Source of the DNA: an uncultured Elusimicrobia bacterium
GTDB taxonomy: Bacteria; Elusimicrobiota; Endomicrobiia; Endomicrobiales; Endomicrobiaceae
NCBI GenBank assembly: GCA_937916125.1
Contig: CALGGE010000070.1
Coordinates: 1 to 22,834 of the forward strand
Length of the DNA: 22,834 nt
Reading direction: 5' to 3'
Shown: one piece after another, positions 15,388 through 22,602 of the stretch
How positions within the stretch are numbered: position 1 is the first letter of the stretch
Layout: each line of letters opens with the position of its first letter
Notes under the pieces: generated by a model
Databases searched by the model: none
What the model was told of the DNA's origin: nothing
The model's input: only the letters and a program-made list of their open reading frames with translations
Program-made: the position numbers and the translations under genes

Positions 15388-16352
15388 TTTACCATCCGTA
15401 TTTCAGTTTCAAGTCTAATATTATATTTTTCAAAAACTTTCTTTTTAACAAAACTTATAAGTTCCAGCATATCTTTTGCCGTACCGTTACTTTTATTAAC
15501 AAAAAAATTTGCGTGCTTAGCCGATATTTCTATCTCTCCGATGTTATAATTTTTTAAAGAAAGGCTGTCTATCAATCTGCCTGCGGAATCGTTTTGAGGA
15601 TTTTTAAATACGCACCCTGCACTTTTGACACCAATAGGTTGAGAAAGTTTTCGTTTTTCAAGTTCGTGTAAAACTACATTTAAGATATCATTTTTATCGG
15701 TTTTTTTCAACCTAAAAAAAGCTCTTGTTATTATACAATTTGACAGATTGCTTTTTCTGTATTCAAAATTTATATTTTTTTTCTCTAAAATCTTTTTATT
15801 TCCGTCGAAATCTACAATTTCTATTTTAATAAGATTGTCTGATATAGACCATTCTTTTACTCCGGCATTACCGAATATTGCCCCGCCTACGGTTCCGGGA
15901 ATACCCGCAAGATATTCGAAACCGCTTAAACCCTGTTCTGCAGTTTGCTTTACAACAGCCTGTAAACTTGCTGCCGCTGCAACCGATATAATCTCTATCG
16001 TCATTGCGAGTTCTTCGGAGTATGGTAATTCGGTATCTTTATTGTTTATTACAATCTTCCAATCGTCTAATATTCCAATCTTATTAAAATTGTTGCTCTG
16101 CAACAATTTTATTATTATTCCTTTAAAACCGTCGTCGGAAAAAAGAGTATTCGTCCCGCCGCCGAGAATAAAAAACTTAATTTTATTCTTATTTATAAAC
16201 TTTAACAAATCACATAATTTTTCTTCCGTCTCAACTTCAACAAAAAAATCGGCATTACCGCCTATACCAAGCGTTGTGTGCTTTGATAACGGTTCGTTAA
16301 TTTTATATTTATACTTTCCGGATGATAAAAATTTTTCTATATCGGTACTCAT
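15384..16352 (-). CDS. murB: UDP-N-acetylenolpyruvoylglucosamine reductase MurB
   Basis: This FAD-containing reductase forms UDP-MurNAc with NADPH in the cytoplasm. The 322-residue sequence has the FAD-binding segments TTLGIGGNADFFVEV (26-40), GGGTNTLFSDDGFKG (64-78) and LSGFEYLAGIPGTVGGAIFGNAG (142-164). The YRKSNL, SAGCVFKNP (244-252) and C-terminal LETEIRMV follow. The usual catalytic Ser in SAGS.FKNP is Cys247 here, and Glu317 is kept. Between KLL (83) and SVAAAASLQ (123) the protein is about 20 residues longer than usual. That stretch contains a strong DNA palindrome and a CGTCATTGCGAG sequence, suggesting an in-frame repeat insertion. It overlaps murC and ddl by 4 nt on either side. Confidence 0.95.
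   Translation of the reverse strand: MSTDIEKFLSSGKYKYKINEPLSKHTTLGIGGNADFFVEVETEEKLCDLLKFINKNKIKFFILGGGTNTLFSDDGFKGIIIKLLQSNNFNKIGILDDWKIVINNKDTELPYSEELAMTIEIISVAAAASLQAVVKQTAEQGLSGFEYLAGIPGTVGGAIFGNAGVKEWSISDNLIKIEIVDFDGNKKILEKKNINFEYRKSNLSNCIITRAFFRLKKTDKNDILNVVLHELEKRKLSQPIGVKSAGCVFKNPQNDSAGRLIDSLSLKNYNIGEIEISAKHANFFVNKSNGTAKDMLELISFVKKKVFEKYNIRLETEIRMVK
15987..16052 (-). repeat. Probable in-frame repeat insertion inside murB
   Basis: Residues about 101-122 of MurB (VINNKDTELPYSEELAMTIEII) do not fit the usual spacing between the FAD-binding KL and the following SVAAA segment. The plus strand here contains CGTCATTGCGAG (15999-16010), which looks like one end of a type of interspersed palindromic repeat I know from several bacterial groups. 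The reciprocal end is not present, so only a half or decayed copy is inferred. Confidence 0.4.
16085..16111. repeat. Perfect palindrome inside murB coding sequence
   Basis: AAAATTGTTGC-tct-GCAACAATTTT has 11-bp perfect arms, 12 with the outer T-A pair, and a 3-nt loop. It encodes KLLQSNNF on the minus strand and lies about 30 nt from the probable insertion. Confidence 0.6.
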
Positions 16353-17698
16353 AATTTTAATAATTCTTCTCCCTGTTGCCAGACATTTCCGGCACCGAGC
16401 GTAAGAAGAATATCATTTTCTTTTAATGTTTTTGCCACGTCTTTTATATCGGTAAATTTAAAGACATTGCACTTATTTTCTTTTGCACTGTTAATAATCA
16501 AATCCGAAGTTACCCCTTTTATCGGCTTTTCGCTTGCGGGATAAATATCCATAACATAAACTACATCCGCTTTCTTTAAAGCCTTACCGAATTCTTTATA
16601 TAAATTTTGTGTTCTTGTATATCTGTGCGGTTGAAATACGGTAACAAGTCTCTTTTTAGGATAGTTGTGTTTCAGTGCCGAAAGAGTGGCAACAACTTCC
16701 GTCGGATGATGACCGTAATCGTCAATAACGGTTATACCGTCTTTTTTACCTTTTACTTCAAGTCTTCTGCCTACTCCGCCGAATTTGGCTAAAGCGTCTT
16801 TTATATTTACGAAAGGAATATCAAACTGAAGTCCTATACCGATTGCAGCCAAAGAATTTAACACATTATGTTCACCGGGAACTTTCAAAACTATTTTCCC
16901 CAATTTTTTGCCTTTATAAATAACATTATATTCCGTGTTTCCGTCAACAACGGCAATATCTTTTGCCGTTATGTCGGGGCTTCCGGTAAACCCGTAAGTT
17001 ATACATTTTCTCGTCGTCAAAGGCAAAATTTCCTTTACCAGTTTACTGTCCGTGCATACCAACGCCACACCGTAAAAAGGCAAACTGTTAATATGTTTGA
17101 TAAAAGCCTGTTTCAAATTTTCCATATTCCCGTAATAATCAAGATGATCGTTATCGATATTTGTTACTGCCGTTATTACGGGCGAAAGTTTTAAGAAAGA
17201 GCCGTCGGACTCATCGGCTTCGGCTATCATATATTCACCTTTGCCAAGACGAGCATTTGTTTTAAGATTTTTCAGTCTGCCGCCGATTACTATCGTCGGG
17301 TCAAAACCGCCTTCGTCAAGAACCATAGACGTAAGCGATGTTGTGGTCGTCTTTCCGTGCGTACCTGCAATGGTAACGGTATATTTCAATCTTGCAAGTT
17401 CGGCAAGCATTTCAACACGGGGAATAATTATAATTTTATTTTTTATTGCTTCTTTTACTTCGGGATTATCTTTTGATATTGCGGTAGATGTAACAACCAC
17501 GTCAACATTTTTGATATTTTCGGCTTTATGTCCGATGTAAATTTTAGCTCCGAGATCTTTTAATCTCTGCGTAACTTCGGTCTTTTTTATATCGGAACCC
17601 GACACCTGATGACATAAATTCAATGCTACTTCGGCAATACCGCTCATACCGGCACCGCCGATACCGACAAAATGAATTTTTTGCTTTCCGTTAAACAT
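16349..17698 (-). CDS. murC: UDP-N-acetylmuramate--L-alanine ligase MurC
   Basis: This ATP-dependent ligase adds L-Ala, the first stem-peptide residue, to UDP-MurNAc in the cytoplasm. Landmarks (numbered from the chosen start) are the Rossmann-like HFVGIGGAGMSGIAEV near the N-terminus, the P-loop AGTHGKTTTTSLTS (111-124), EADESDGSFL (160-169), NIDNDHLDYYG and DDYGHHPTEV. The frame is open upstream to an ATG at 17716. CGGAGG lies 5 nt upstream of the ATG at 17698 and none fits the earlier one, so the protein is taken to start MFNGKQKIHFVGIGG (449 residues). The stop overlaps the murB start (ATGA). A 28-nt gap separates it from the exported protein gene upstream. Confidence 0.97.
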   Translation of the reverse strand: MFNGKQKIHFVGIGGAGMSGIAEVALNLCHQVSGSDIKKTEVTQRLKDLGAKIYIGHKAENIKNVDVVVTSTAISKDNPEVKEAIKNKIIIIPRVEMLAELARLKYTVTIAGTHGKTTTTSLTSMVLDEGGFDPTIVIGGRLKNLKTNARLGKGEYMIAEADESDGSFLKLSPVITAVTNIDNDHLDYYGNMENLKQAFIKHINSLPFYGVALVCTDSKLVKEILPLTTRKCITYGFTGSPDITAKDIAVVDGNTEYNVIYKGKKLGKIVLKVPGEHNVLNSLAAIGIGLQFDIPFVNIKDALAKFGGVGRRLEVKGKKDGITVIDDYGHHPTEVVATLSALKHNYPKKRLVTVFQPHRYTRTQNLYKEFGKALKKADVVYVMDIYPASEKPIKGVTSDLIINSAKENKCNVFKFTDIKDVAKTLKENDILLTLGAGNVWQQGEELLKL

Positions 17699-17726
17699 AT
17701 TTACCTCCGAACACATCCGAAAAATA

Positions 17727-18179
17727 CTATTGAAGTTTTTTCTCGTTTTCTTTTTTCTTTTTCAAATACTTCAAATATTCGGGGAACGTAACAACCTGTT
17801 TGCCTTTCTCGTCGGAGAAGAAAACATACGAACCGTAATTTTTGGTAAGTTCTATTTTTTCAATATTATCGGAAACCTGATCGTCATACCAAGCCGATAT
17901 AATAACCGTATCTTTGATATTTTCGGAATTGACATAAGTTAAAAGTTCGGTTTTTAATATTTTGTTAAGTTCACTTAACACGGGAACCGAATCTTTAAAA
18001 ACAACGTACATTACAACGGGATATTTTTTATCGTATTGTTTTACCTGAATATTATATTCTTCTTTTTCAATGATTTTTACCGGGACGTTTTGTTCATTGC
18101 TTTGTCCCTGCTCGGCAAAACTATATGATGATACCAAAGCAATAATTGATACCGTCAATAAAATTTTAAGAATTTTCAT
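17727..18179 (-). CDS. Small exported protein of unknown function
   Basis: This 150-residue protein has a clear signal peptide (MKILKILLTVSIIALVSSYSFA, cleavage before EQGQ). The mature part is about 128 residues with one mixed alpha/beta domain: strands KYPVVMYVVFK and DTVIISAWY, a helix SVPVLSELNKILKTELLTYV, then SYVFFSDEKGKQVVTF. It ends in a Lys-rich helix (YLKYLKKKKENEKKLQ). There are no cysteines, so a thioredoxin role is unlikely despite the vaguely similar pattern. AAGGATC precedes the ATG. It lies between aroK and murC in the same direction, perhaps co-transcribed with either. I do not recognise the family. A periplasmic location is the only supported statement. Confidence 0.75.
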   Translation of the reverse strand: MKILKILLTVSIIALVSSYSFAEQGQSNEQNVPVKIIEKEEYNIQVKQYDKKYPVVMYVVFKDSVPVLSELNKILKTELLTYVNSENIKDTVIISAWYDDQVSDNIEKIELTKNYGSYVFFSDEKGKQVVTFPEYLKYLKKKKENEKKLQ

Positions 18180-18199
18180 TTTTTGATCCTTCCAAATTT

Positions 18200-18267
18200 G
18201 CTCCGCAATTTTTCTAATCAGCCAATCTTCTAATTCTCTGATATTTCAAACTGCTTCGCGATTTTTT
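18200..18267 (-). repeat. Two copies of the short GC-NNN-GC-RATTTTT motif at the aroK 3' end
   Basis: gctccgcaattttt (18200-18213) lies in the 50-nt gap between aroK and the exported-protein gene. gcttcgcgatttttt (18253-18267) lies inside the last aroK codons and encodes EKIAKQ. Both have the same orientation as the other copies. The aroK copy may be ordinary coding sequence that happens to match. Confidence 0.45.
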
Positions 18268-18745
18268 CCGCTACTTCTTCCGGAGTAATATTTTCCGTAT
18301 TTATTGCAAAATCACACTGTTCGTAAGCTTTCTTCCTCTGTGCAAGAAGTTTTACTATCTGTTCGAAAGGTTTTGTCATTTTCTTTATCAAAGGACGAGT
18401 ATCATCCTGTCCGAGTCTTTTTAAAATGTGGTCTGCCGACGCATATAAATTAAAAATCACACCGTTCTTTCTTAAGTTTTCAATATTTCTCGGGTCAACG
18501 GCAGCACCGCCACCGCAAGAAATAACACAATTATCCATTCTTGATATCAATGCAATGGTTTGAACTTCAAACTCTCTGAATTTCGGTTCACCGATACTTT
18601 TAAATATTTCGCTTATGGTTGCACCGAGTTTTTCTTCTATTACAGCGTCGGTATCAATAAATTCTCTGTTTAATTTTTTCGCAAGAATTTTACCGACCGT
18701 AGTCTTGCCTGTTCCCATAAAACCTGTAAGAACGATATTTTTCAT
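18230..18745 (-). CDS. aroK: Shikimate kinase
   Basis: This cytoplasmic P-loop kinase phosphorylates shikimate at the 3-OH with ATP. The 171-residue sequence has Walker A GFMGTGKTTVGK (8-19), the shikimate-binding DTDAVIEEK (31-39, Asp33), FREFE (56-60) with Arg57, the CGGGAAV loop (about 77-83), and the lid Arg in QDDTRPLI. These are the standard AroK/AroL landmarks at the standard length. The ATG overlaps the aroC stop codon by 1 nt (TAATG), so the two are translationally linked. AroK acts two steps before AroC. The EPSP synthase between them is not encoded here. Confidence 0.97.
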   Translation of the reverse strand: MKNIVLTGFMGTGKTTVGKILAKKLNREFIDTDAVIEEKLGATISEIFKSIGEPKFREFEVQTIALISRMDNCVISCGGGAAVDPRNIENLRKNGVIFNLYASADHILKRLGQDDTRPLIKKMTKPFEQIVKLLAQRKKAYEQCDFAINTENITPEEVAEKIAKQFEISEN

Positions 18746-19902
18746 TATATTTTTTGTATCCTTGAAATATATGTTTTATAATTGGCTTTCATATCTTTTA
18801 AGCAGTCTCCGCCGAACTTTTCTATCATGGCATTTGCAAGCTCATATGCAACGGCAGATTCTCCGACTATACCGGCTGCGGGAACAGCACAAACATCACT
18901 TCTGACCGCTTCGGCTTTTTCAGTTTTTTTAGTTTTTATATTTACGGATTTTAACGGTTTTACCAAAGAGGGAATGGGCTTCATCGTGCAACTTATTTCA
19001 ATATTTTCTCCGTTGGTCATACCGCCTTCAGTGCCGCCTGCCCTGTTGGTAACTCTGTAAAATCCTTTTTTGTCCGAATAAAAAATTTCGTCATGGGCGT
19101 CAGAACCTAAAACTTTCGCAAAGTCAGTTCCGATACCGACTTCAACGGCTTTTACGGCCTGAATGGACATCAAACTTTGTGCCAGTTTCCCGTCAAGTTT
19201 TTTATCCCACTGAGTATGACTGCCTAAACCTACAGGTATATTTTCCGCTATTATTCTGAATTTACCGCCCAAAGTATCGCCTTTGGCAATTGTTTTTTTT
19301 ATCAACTGAATCATTTTTTCGGAAGCCGTTTTATCGGGGCATCTGACTTCGGATTTTTCCGACAGCACCTGAATTTTTGATTTATTGATATTTGATATTT
19401 TTGCCGACACCGATCCGATTGCTTCGACATAAGAATAAATATTTATTCCGAATTCTTTCAACAATGCCTTACATACAGCACCGATTGCAACTCTTGCGGC
19501 GGTTTCTCGTGCGGAAGCTCTCTCCAAAATATCTCTAAAGTCCGAAACGCCGTATTTCATTAAACCTGCCAAATCCGCATGACCCGGACGAGGTCTGTTC
19601 AATGAAGAATCTTTTTTAGCCAATTCCGTAGGAGACATTATTTCCGTCCAATTTTCCCAATCTTTATTTTTTATCATTAATGTTATGGGAGAACTCATTG
19701 TATATCCGTGACGAACACCGGAAAGAATATTAACTCTGTCGGTTTCAATATTCATTCTCCGACCTCTGCCGTACCCCTGCTGTCTTCTTGCAAGATCAGC
19801 GTTTATATCTTCAACATTTATGGTTAGTCCTGCCGGAATTCCCTCGAGAATTGTAATCAACGCTTGCCCGTGCGATTCGCCTGCGGTTGAAAATCTTAAC
19901 AT
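18745..19902 (-). CDS. aroC: Chorismate synthase
   Basis: This FMN-dependent lyase converts EPSP to chorismate, the branch point for aromatic amino acids and folate. The 385-residue sequence contains all three family signatures. These are GESHGQALITILEGIPAG (8-25) with His11, the RRQQGYGRGRRM region (39-50), RPRPGHADLAGLMKYG (103-118) with His109, and ERASARETAARVAIGA (127-142). GGTEGGMTNG lies near the C-terminal end. AAGGAGATATGT precedes the ATG. It is the first gene of the aroC-aroK pair, after a 259-nt spacer from radA, so a promoter probably lies in that spacer, but I could not pick a convincing one. Confidence 0.98.
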   Translation of the reverse strand: MLRFSTAGESHGQALITILEGIPAGLTINVEDINADLARRQQGYGRGRRMNIETDRVNILSGVRHGYTMSSPITLMIKNKDWENWTEIMSPTELAKKDSSLNRPRPGHADLAGLMKYGVSDFRDILERASARETAARVAIGAVCKALLKEFGINIYSYVEAIGSVSAKISNINKSKIQVLSEKSEVRCPDKTASEKMIQLIKKTIAKGDTLGGKFRIIAENIPVGLGSHTQWDKKLDGKLAQSLMSIQAVKAVEVGIGTDFAKVLGSDAHDEIFYSDKKGFYRVTNRAGGTEGGMTNGENIEISCTMKPIPSLVKPLKSVNIKTKKTEKAEAVRSDVCAVPAAGIVGESAVAYELANAMIEKFGGDCLKDMKANYKTYISRIQKI

Positions 19903-20026
19903 ACATATCTCCTTGAAACTGCTTATTGCGACCGAAATATTTTGCGATTTATATTTATCTTAACTTTTTATGTTTTTACGTTATACCGTCAATAGCTTCT
20001 AAAGAGGGTACTACTCTTAAAAATGT

Positions 20027-20134
20027 TTACTCTTCAGAAGTTTTGTTTTTATCCAAATTATAAAAAAGATTACAGTTTTCATATTCACCTATTGTTATAT
20101 ATACCATATCTTGGCTTTCCGTAGCATTAATCAT
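20027..20134 (-). CDS. Doubtful 35-codon ORF between radA and aroC
   Basis: A 35-codon ORF begins MINATESQDMVYITIGEYE and ends NKTSEE. It lies in the same frame as radA, 27 nt past its TAG stop, and the frame stays open between the two. Its amino-acid composition looks protein-like, but there is no ribosome binding site before the ATG. It may be a remnant of a gene, a read-through tail, or chance. The rest of the 19903-20161 spacer shows nothing I can name. Confidence 0.2.
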   Translation of the reverse strand: MINATESQDMVYITIGEYENCNLFYNLDKNKTSEE

Positions 20135-20161
20135 CAAAACAAATGAACTAATTAAACGTAT

Positions 20162-21541
20162 CTATCTTATTTCTCTAATAGCACTGCCGACGTTTGTGAC
20201 ACCGACAATTTTTATATTACCTTTATAGTCCAAATTTCTCAAATTACTTTTCGGAACGATAGCTTTTTCAAAGCCGAGTTTTTCCGCTTCCTGAAGCCTT
20301 TCTCTTATTTGACTGACAGCCCTCACTTCTCCTGCCAACCCCACTTCACCGAAAACTACGGTTTTTGCAGGACAAACACTGCCGTAGTTTGCACTTGCTA
20401 TAGCACATGCTATTGCCAAATCCGATGCAGTTTCTTTTATTTTTATTCCACCGACAACATTTATAAAAACATCCTGATTATCAAGCGGAATACCTATTCT
20501 TTTCTCAAGAACGGCGATAATTATTATCACTCGGTTAATGTCGTACCCTGTTACCATTCTTCTTGGCAAACCGAAATTCGTCCTTGCAACAAGCGACTGA
20601 ATTTCTATCAAAAGCGGTCTCGTTCCCTCAACGGACGTAGTAATAATATTACCCGCAACATTGGAGGAATTTTCGCTGATAAAAAGTTGCGACGGATTTT
20701 TAATTTCATCCAGTCCGTTACCTTTCATTTCGAAAATTCCCACTTCATTGGTCGGACCGAATCTGTTTTTATATGCTCTTAAAATTCTGTATATCTGTTG
20801 TTTTTCATTTTCAAAATATAAAACAGTATCGACAATATGTTCCAAAATTCTCGGACCTGCAAGGTCGCCATCTTTAGTTACATGTCCTAAAATAAATACG
20901 GTAATATGCCCGGATTTGGCTATTCTTAAAAGTTCCGCCGAACATTCCCTTACCTGACTTACCGAACCCGGTGCGGCAGAAAGTTCCGGATGATACGTCG
21001 TTTGAATTGAATCGATAATTAAAAATTGCGGATGAACATTATTTACGGAAGAAACTATATTTTCAAGGTTTGTTTCGGATGCGAGAAAGATATTTTCTCC
21101 GTCAACATCTAATCTTTCCGCTCGAGATTTTACCTGAGAAAGAGACTCTTCTCCGGAAATATATAACACCGTCCCGACCTTTGACAGTGCACCTGAAATC
21201 TGCATCATCAAAGTAGATTTCCCTATTCCGGGAGCACCGCCCAAAAGAGTAAGAGAGCCGGGAACAATTCCCCCGCCTATCATATTATCAAATTCCGTTA
21301 TGCCGGTTTTTATTCTCTTAAAACTTTTAACCGTAACATCGTTTAAAGCAAATGTCCCCGACGAAAAACCCGTTAATTGCCCCGTAGCTTTTACGGCAAC
21401 GGGCTTATCCCTGTCGTCAATTTGTTCTACAAAAGTATTCCATTTATAACAGCCGGGACATTTTCCCAACCATTTGGGAGATTCGTGTCCGCAGTTTTGA
21501 CAAACGAATATCGTTTTATTTTTTTTTGTTTTAGTAACCAT
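20162..21541 (-). CDS. radA: DNA repair protein RadA (Sms)
   Basis: This RecA-like ATPase assists branch migration and processing of recombination intermediates. The 459-residue sequence has the full architecture. A C4 zinc finger (Cys14, 17, 28, 31 in CQNC...CPGC) is followed by Walker A GGAPGIGKST (101-110), Walker B FLIIDSIQ (173-180) and the RadA-specific KNRFG motif (258-262). A C-terminal Lon-protease-like domain holds GIPLDNQDVFINVVGGIKIKETASDLAIA and VFGEVGLAGEVR. The length is normal, so the TAG stop at 20162 is taken as real. The ATG has only a distant AGAGA upstream. It is followed by a 259-nt spacer, so it is probably its own transcription unit. Confidence 0.98.
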   Translation of the reverse strand: MVTKTKKNKTIFVCQNCGHESPKWLGKCPGCYKWNTFVEQIDDRDKPVAVKATGQLTGFSSGTFALNDVTVKSFKRIKTGITEFDNMIGGGIVPGSLTLLGGAPGIGKSTLMMQISGALSKVGTVLYISGEESLSQVKSRAERLDVDGENIFLASETNLENIVSSVNNVHPQFLIIDSIQTTYHPELSAAPGSVSQVRECSAELLRIAKSGHITVFILGHVTKDGDLAGPRILEHIVDTVLYFENEKQQIYRILRAYKNRFGPTNEVGIFEMKGNGLDEIKNPSQLFISENSSNVAGNIITTSVEGTRPLLIEIQSLVARTNFGLPRRMVTGYDINRVIIIIAVLEKRIGIPLDNQDVFINVVGGIKIKETASDLAIACAIASANYGSVCPAKTVVFGEVGLAGEVRAVSQIRERLQEAEKLGFEKAIVPKSNLRNLDYKGNIKIVGVTNVGSAIREIR

Positions 21542-21623
21542 TTTATTATTTGATCTCTAAGTAATAATTTAAAATCGAAAACAACAGAGAATATTTTACA
21601 AAAATTTTTAAAAATTATAAAGA

Positions 21624-21661
21624 AATTGTAGGGATTCAATACATATTGGACTGCTACAATT
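21624..21661 (-). terminator. Imperfect hairpin with T-rich tail downstream of the BRO-family gene
   Basis: The 8-bp arms 21624-21631 and 21654-21661 enclose an internal loop and a second 5-bp stem (CAATA/TATTG). On the minus strand the hairpin begins 8 nt past the gene's stop codon and is followed by TTTCTTTATAATTTTT. It is a plausible terminator that separates the gene from radA. Half of it falls within the direct repeat. Confidence 0.45.
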
Positions 21662-21679
21662 ATATTCTTTTATTCCTTT
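21643..21679. repeat. 37-bp direct repeat, copy 1 (spans the BRO gene stop codon)
   Basis: The sequence from atattggactgctacaat to ttattcctta matches 22603-22639 at 36 of 37 positions (T/C difference). This copy covers the last codons and stop of the BRO-family gene. Confidence 0.9.
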
Positions 21680-22500
21680 AAATCTTTAAGTTTATCCCGT
21701 TTAGGCAAAAAGTTTTTTCCCGTAACCACTTTCCCGCCGGTTCTTTGCTCATATTCCTGTTTAGCATGTTTGGCAATATTGCCACCGATTTTAGCTGCTT
21801 TTTTATTCTCTTCCATTCCTGTAGCATTTTGGTTTTCTGCTGCCTGACGTGTGGAAAGTTCCGCTAATGCCGTAAATATCAGTTCGGCTTCACTCATGTG
21901 GTCCCTTAAATTTTGTGATTTTAACCCTTTCAAATTTTTATGTTCTTTTACGCTAACCCCACTCCATTCCTGATGTATAATATTTGTAAGTATCGCAAAC
22001 TCTTCATTTTTTGTTATCTCGTGGTCTTTCCAATAGTCGGTTAATTTGTTCCTTGTTTCCTGCCCCATCATTCTCTGCTGTATCCATTTTTCGGAACGCC
22101 CGAGTTTTTTATAAGTTTCTCTTGCTCTGTCTATTGCCGTTGACGGGTCTGCCATTTCTTTCATCCTCTCATAACCTGTTTTGGCAAGCCACTGTTTAAC
22201 CGGTTCTGCTTTCGGGCTTGGCACGGACTGGACAAGCCTTAAACAACCTTCCACATCCAGTGCATCTGTTTTATAAAATTTACCGTCTGCAGCCTGCATT
22301 TTCAGTTGACTACAAATTGTAGTCAACCGACTTCCTTCCCGTTTCAAACGAGTTTTTAACACACTCCAGTATTTTCTCGGTTCTTTGCTCTCAGTTAAAA
22401 CTTCAATAATGTCCACTACGGAAAAATACCATTTATCTTTTTCTTCGTCATAAACTGAACGGATGTTTTTCTGTTCAAAAATTTTAATCTCATTTTTCAT
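21670..22500 (-). CDS. BRO-N / phage antirepressor-family protein (DinD-like)
   Basis: This 276-residue protein has an N-terminal BRO-N domain (about residues 5-110), seen as WYFSVVDIIEVLTES, EPRKYWSVLKTRLKREGS, TTICSQLKMQAADGKFYKTD and VPSPKAEPVKQWLAKTGYERM. A conserved C-terminal half follows (DPSTAIDRARETYKKLG, EFAILTNIIHQEWSG, KGLKSQNLRDHMSEAELIF). This long form is common in prophage and accessory regions and resembles DinD in its C-terminal half. BRO-N domains bind DNA, and related phage proteins act as antirepressors. The cellular role of this form is unknown. AGAGG precedes the ATG and a promoter-like sequence lies about 55 nt upstream. The gene stands alone, with no phage genes near, and is flanked by 37-bp direct repeats. 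It contains a 23-bp palindrome. Confidence 0.88.
   Translation of the reverse strand: MKNEIKIFEQKNIRSVYDEEKDKWYFSVVDIIEVLTESKEPRKYWSVLKTRLKREGSRLTTICSQLKMQAADGKFYKTDALDVEGCLRLVQSVPSPKAEPVKQWLAKTGYERMKEMADPSTAIDRARETYKKLGRSEKWIQQRMMGQETRNKLTDYWKDHEITKNEEFAILTNIIHQEWSGVSVKEHKNLKGLKSQNLRDHMSEAELIFTALAELSTRQAAENQNATGMEENKKAAKIGGNIAKHAKQEYEQRTGGKVVTGKNFLPKRDKLKDLKE
22305..22327. repeat. 23-bp perfect palindrome inside the BRO-family gene
   Basis: GTTGACTACAA-a-TTGTAGTCAAC has 11-bp perfect arms around a single central base. It encodes LTTICSQL, a conserved part of the family, so it may be native coding sequence. The symmetry resembles a dimeric protein-binding site. Confidence 0.6.
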
Positions 22501-22552
22501 TTCTTTACCTCTGTTTTACATAGTATTTTGCAGATTTTATATAATAACATAT

Positions 22553-22581
22553 ATTATACAAAAACATATATATTTGTACAA
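22553..22581 (-). promoter_or_regulatory. Candidate promoter of the BRO-family gene
   Basis: On the minus strand TATAAT (22553-22558) is a perfect -10 hexamer. TTGTAC (22576-22581) lies 17 nt upstream of it as a weak -35. The surroundings contain the palindrome TTGTACAA and two related blocks, TTGTACAAATATATATGTT and TTGTATAATATATGTT, which could be an operator. The ATG is about 52 nt downstream. Confidence 0.45.
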
Positions 22582-22602
22582 CTATTTGTATTGGTCAAAG
22601 AT

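Noticed and set aside
15748..16404. Plus-strand open frame of 218 codons
   Set aside because: It is antisense to murB and the end of murC, both with full family motifs. Long antisense frames arise here from the AT-rich codon choice. No ribosome binding site or known domain.
17699..17716. Upstream ATG of murC at 17716
   Set aside because: The CGGAGG that serves the ATG at 17698 lies inside this extension, and the extra six residues precede the conserved MurC start.
21427..21639. Minus-strand frame of 70 codons overlapping the radA start
   Set aside because: It is out of frame with the radA zinc finger and begins in a hairpin region. No conserved feature.
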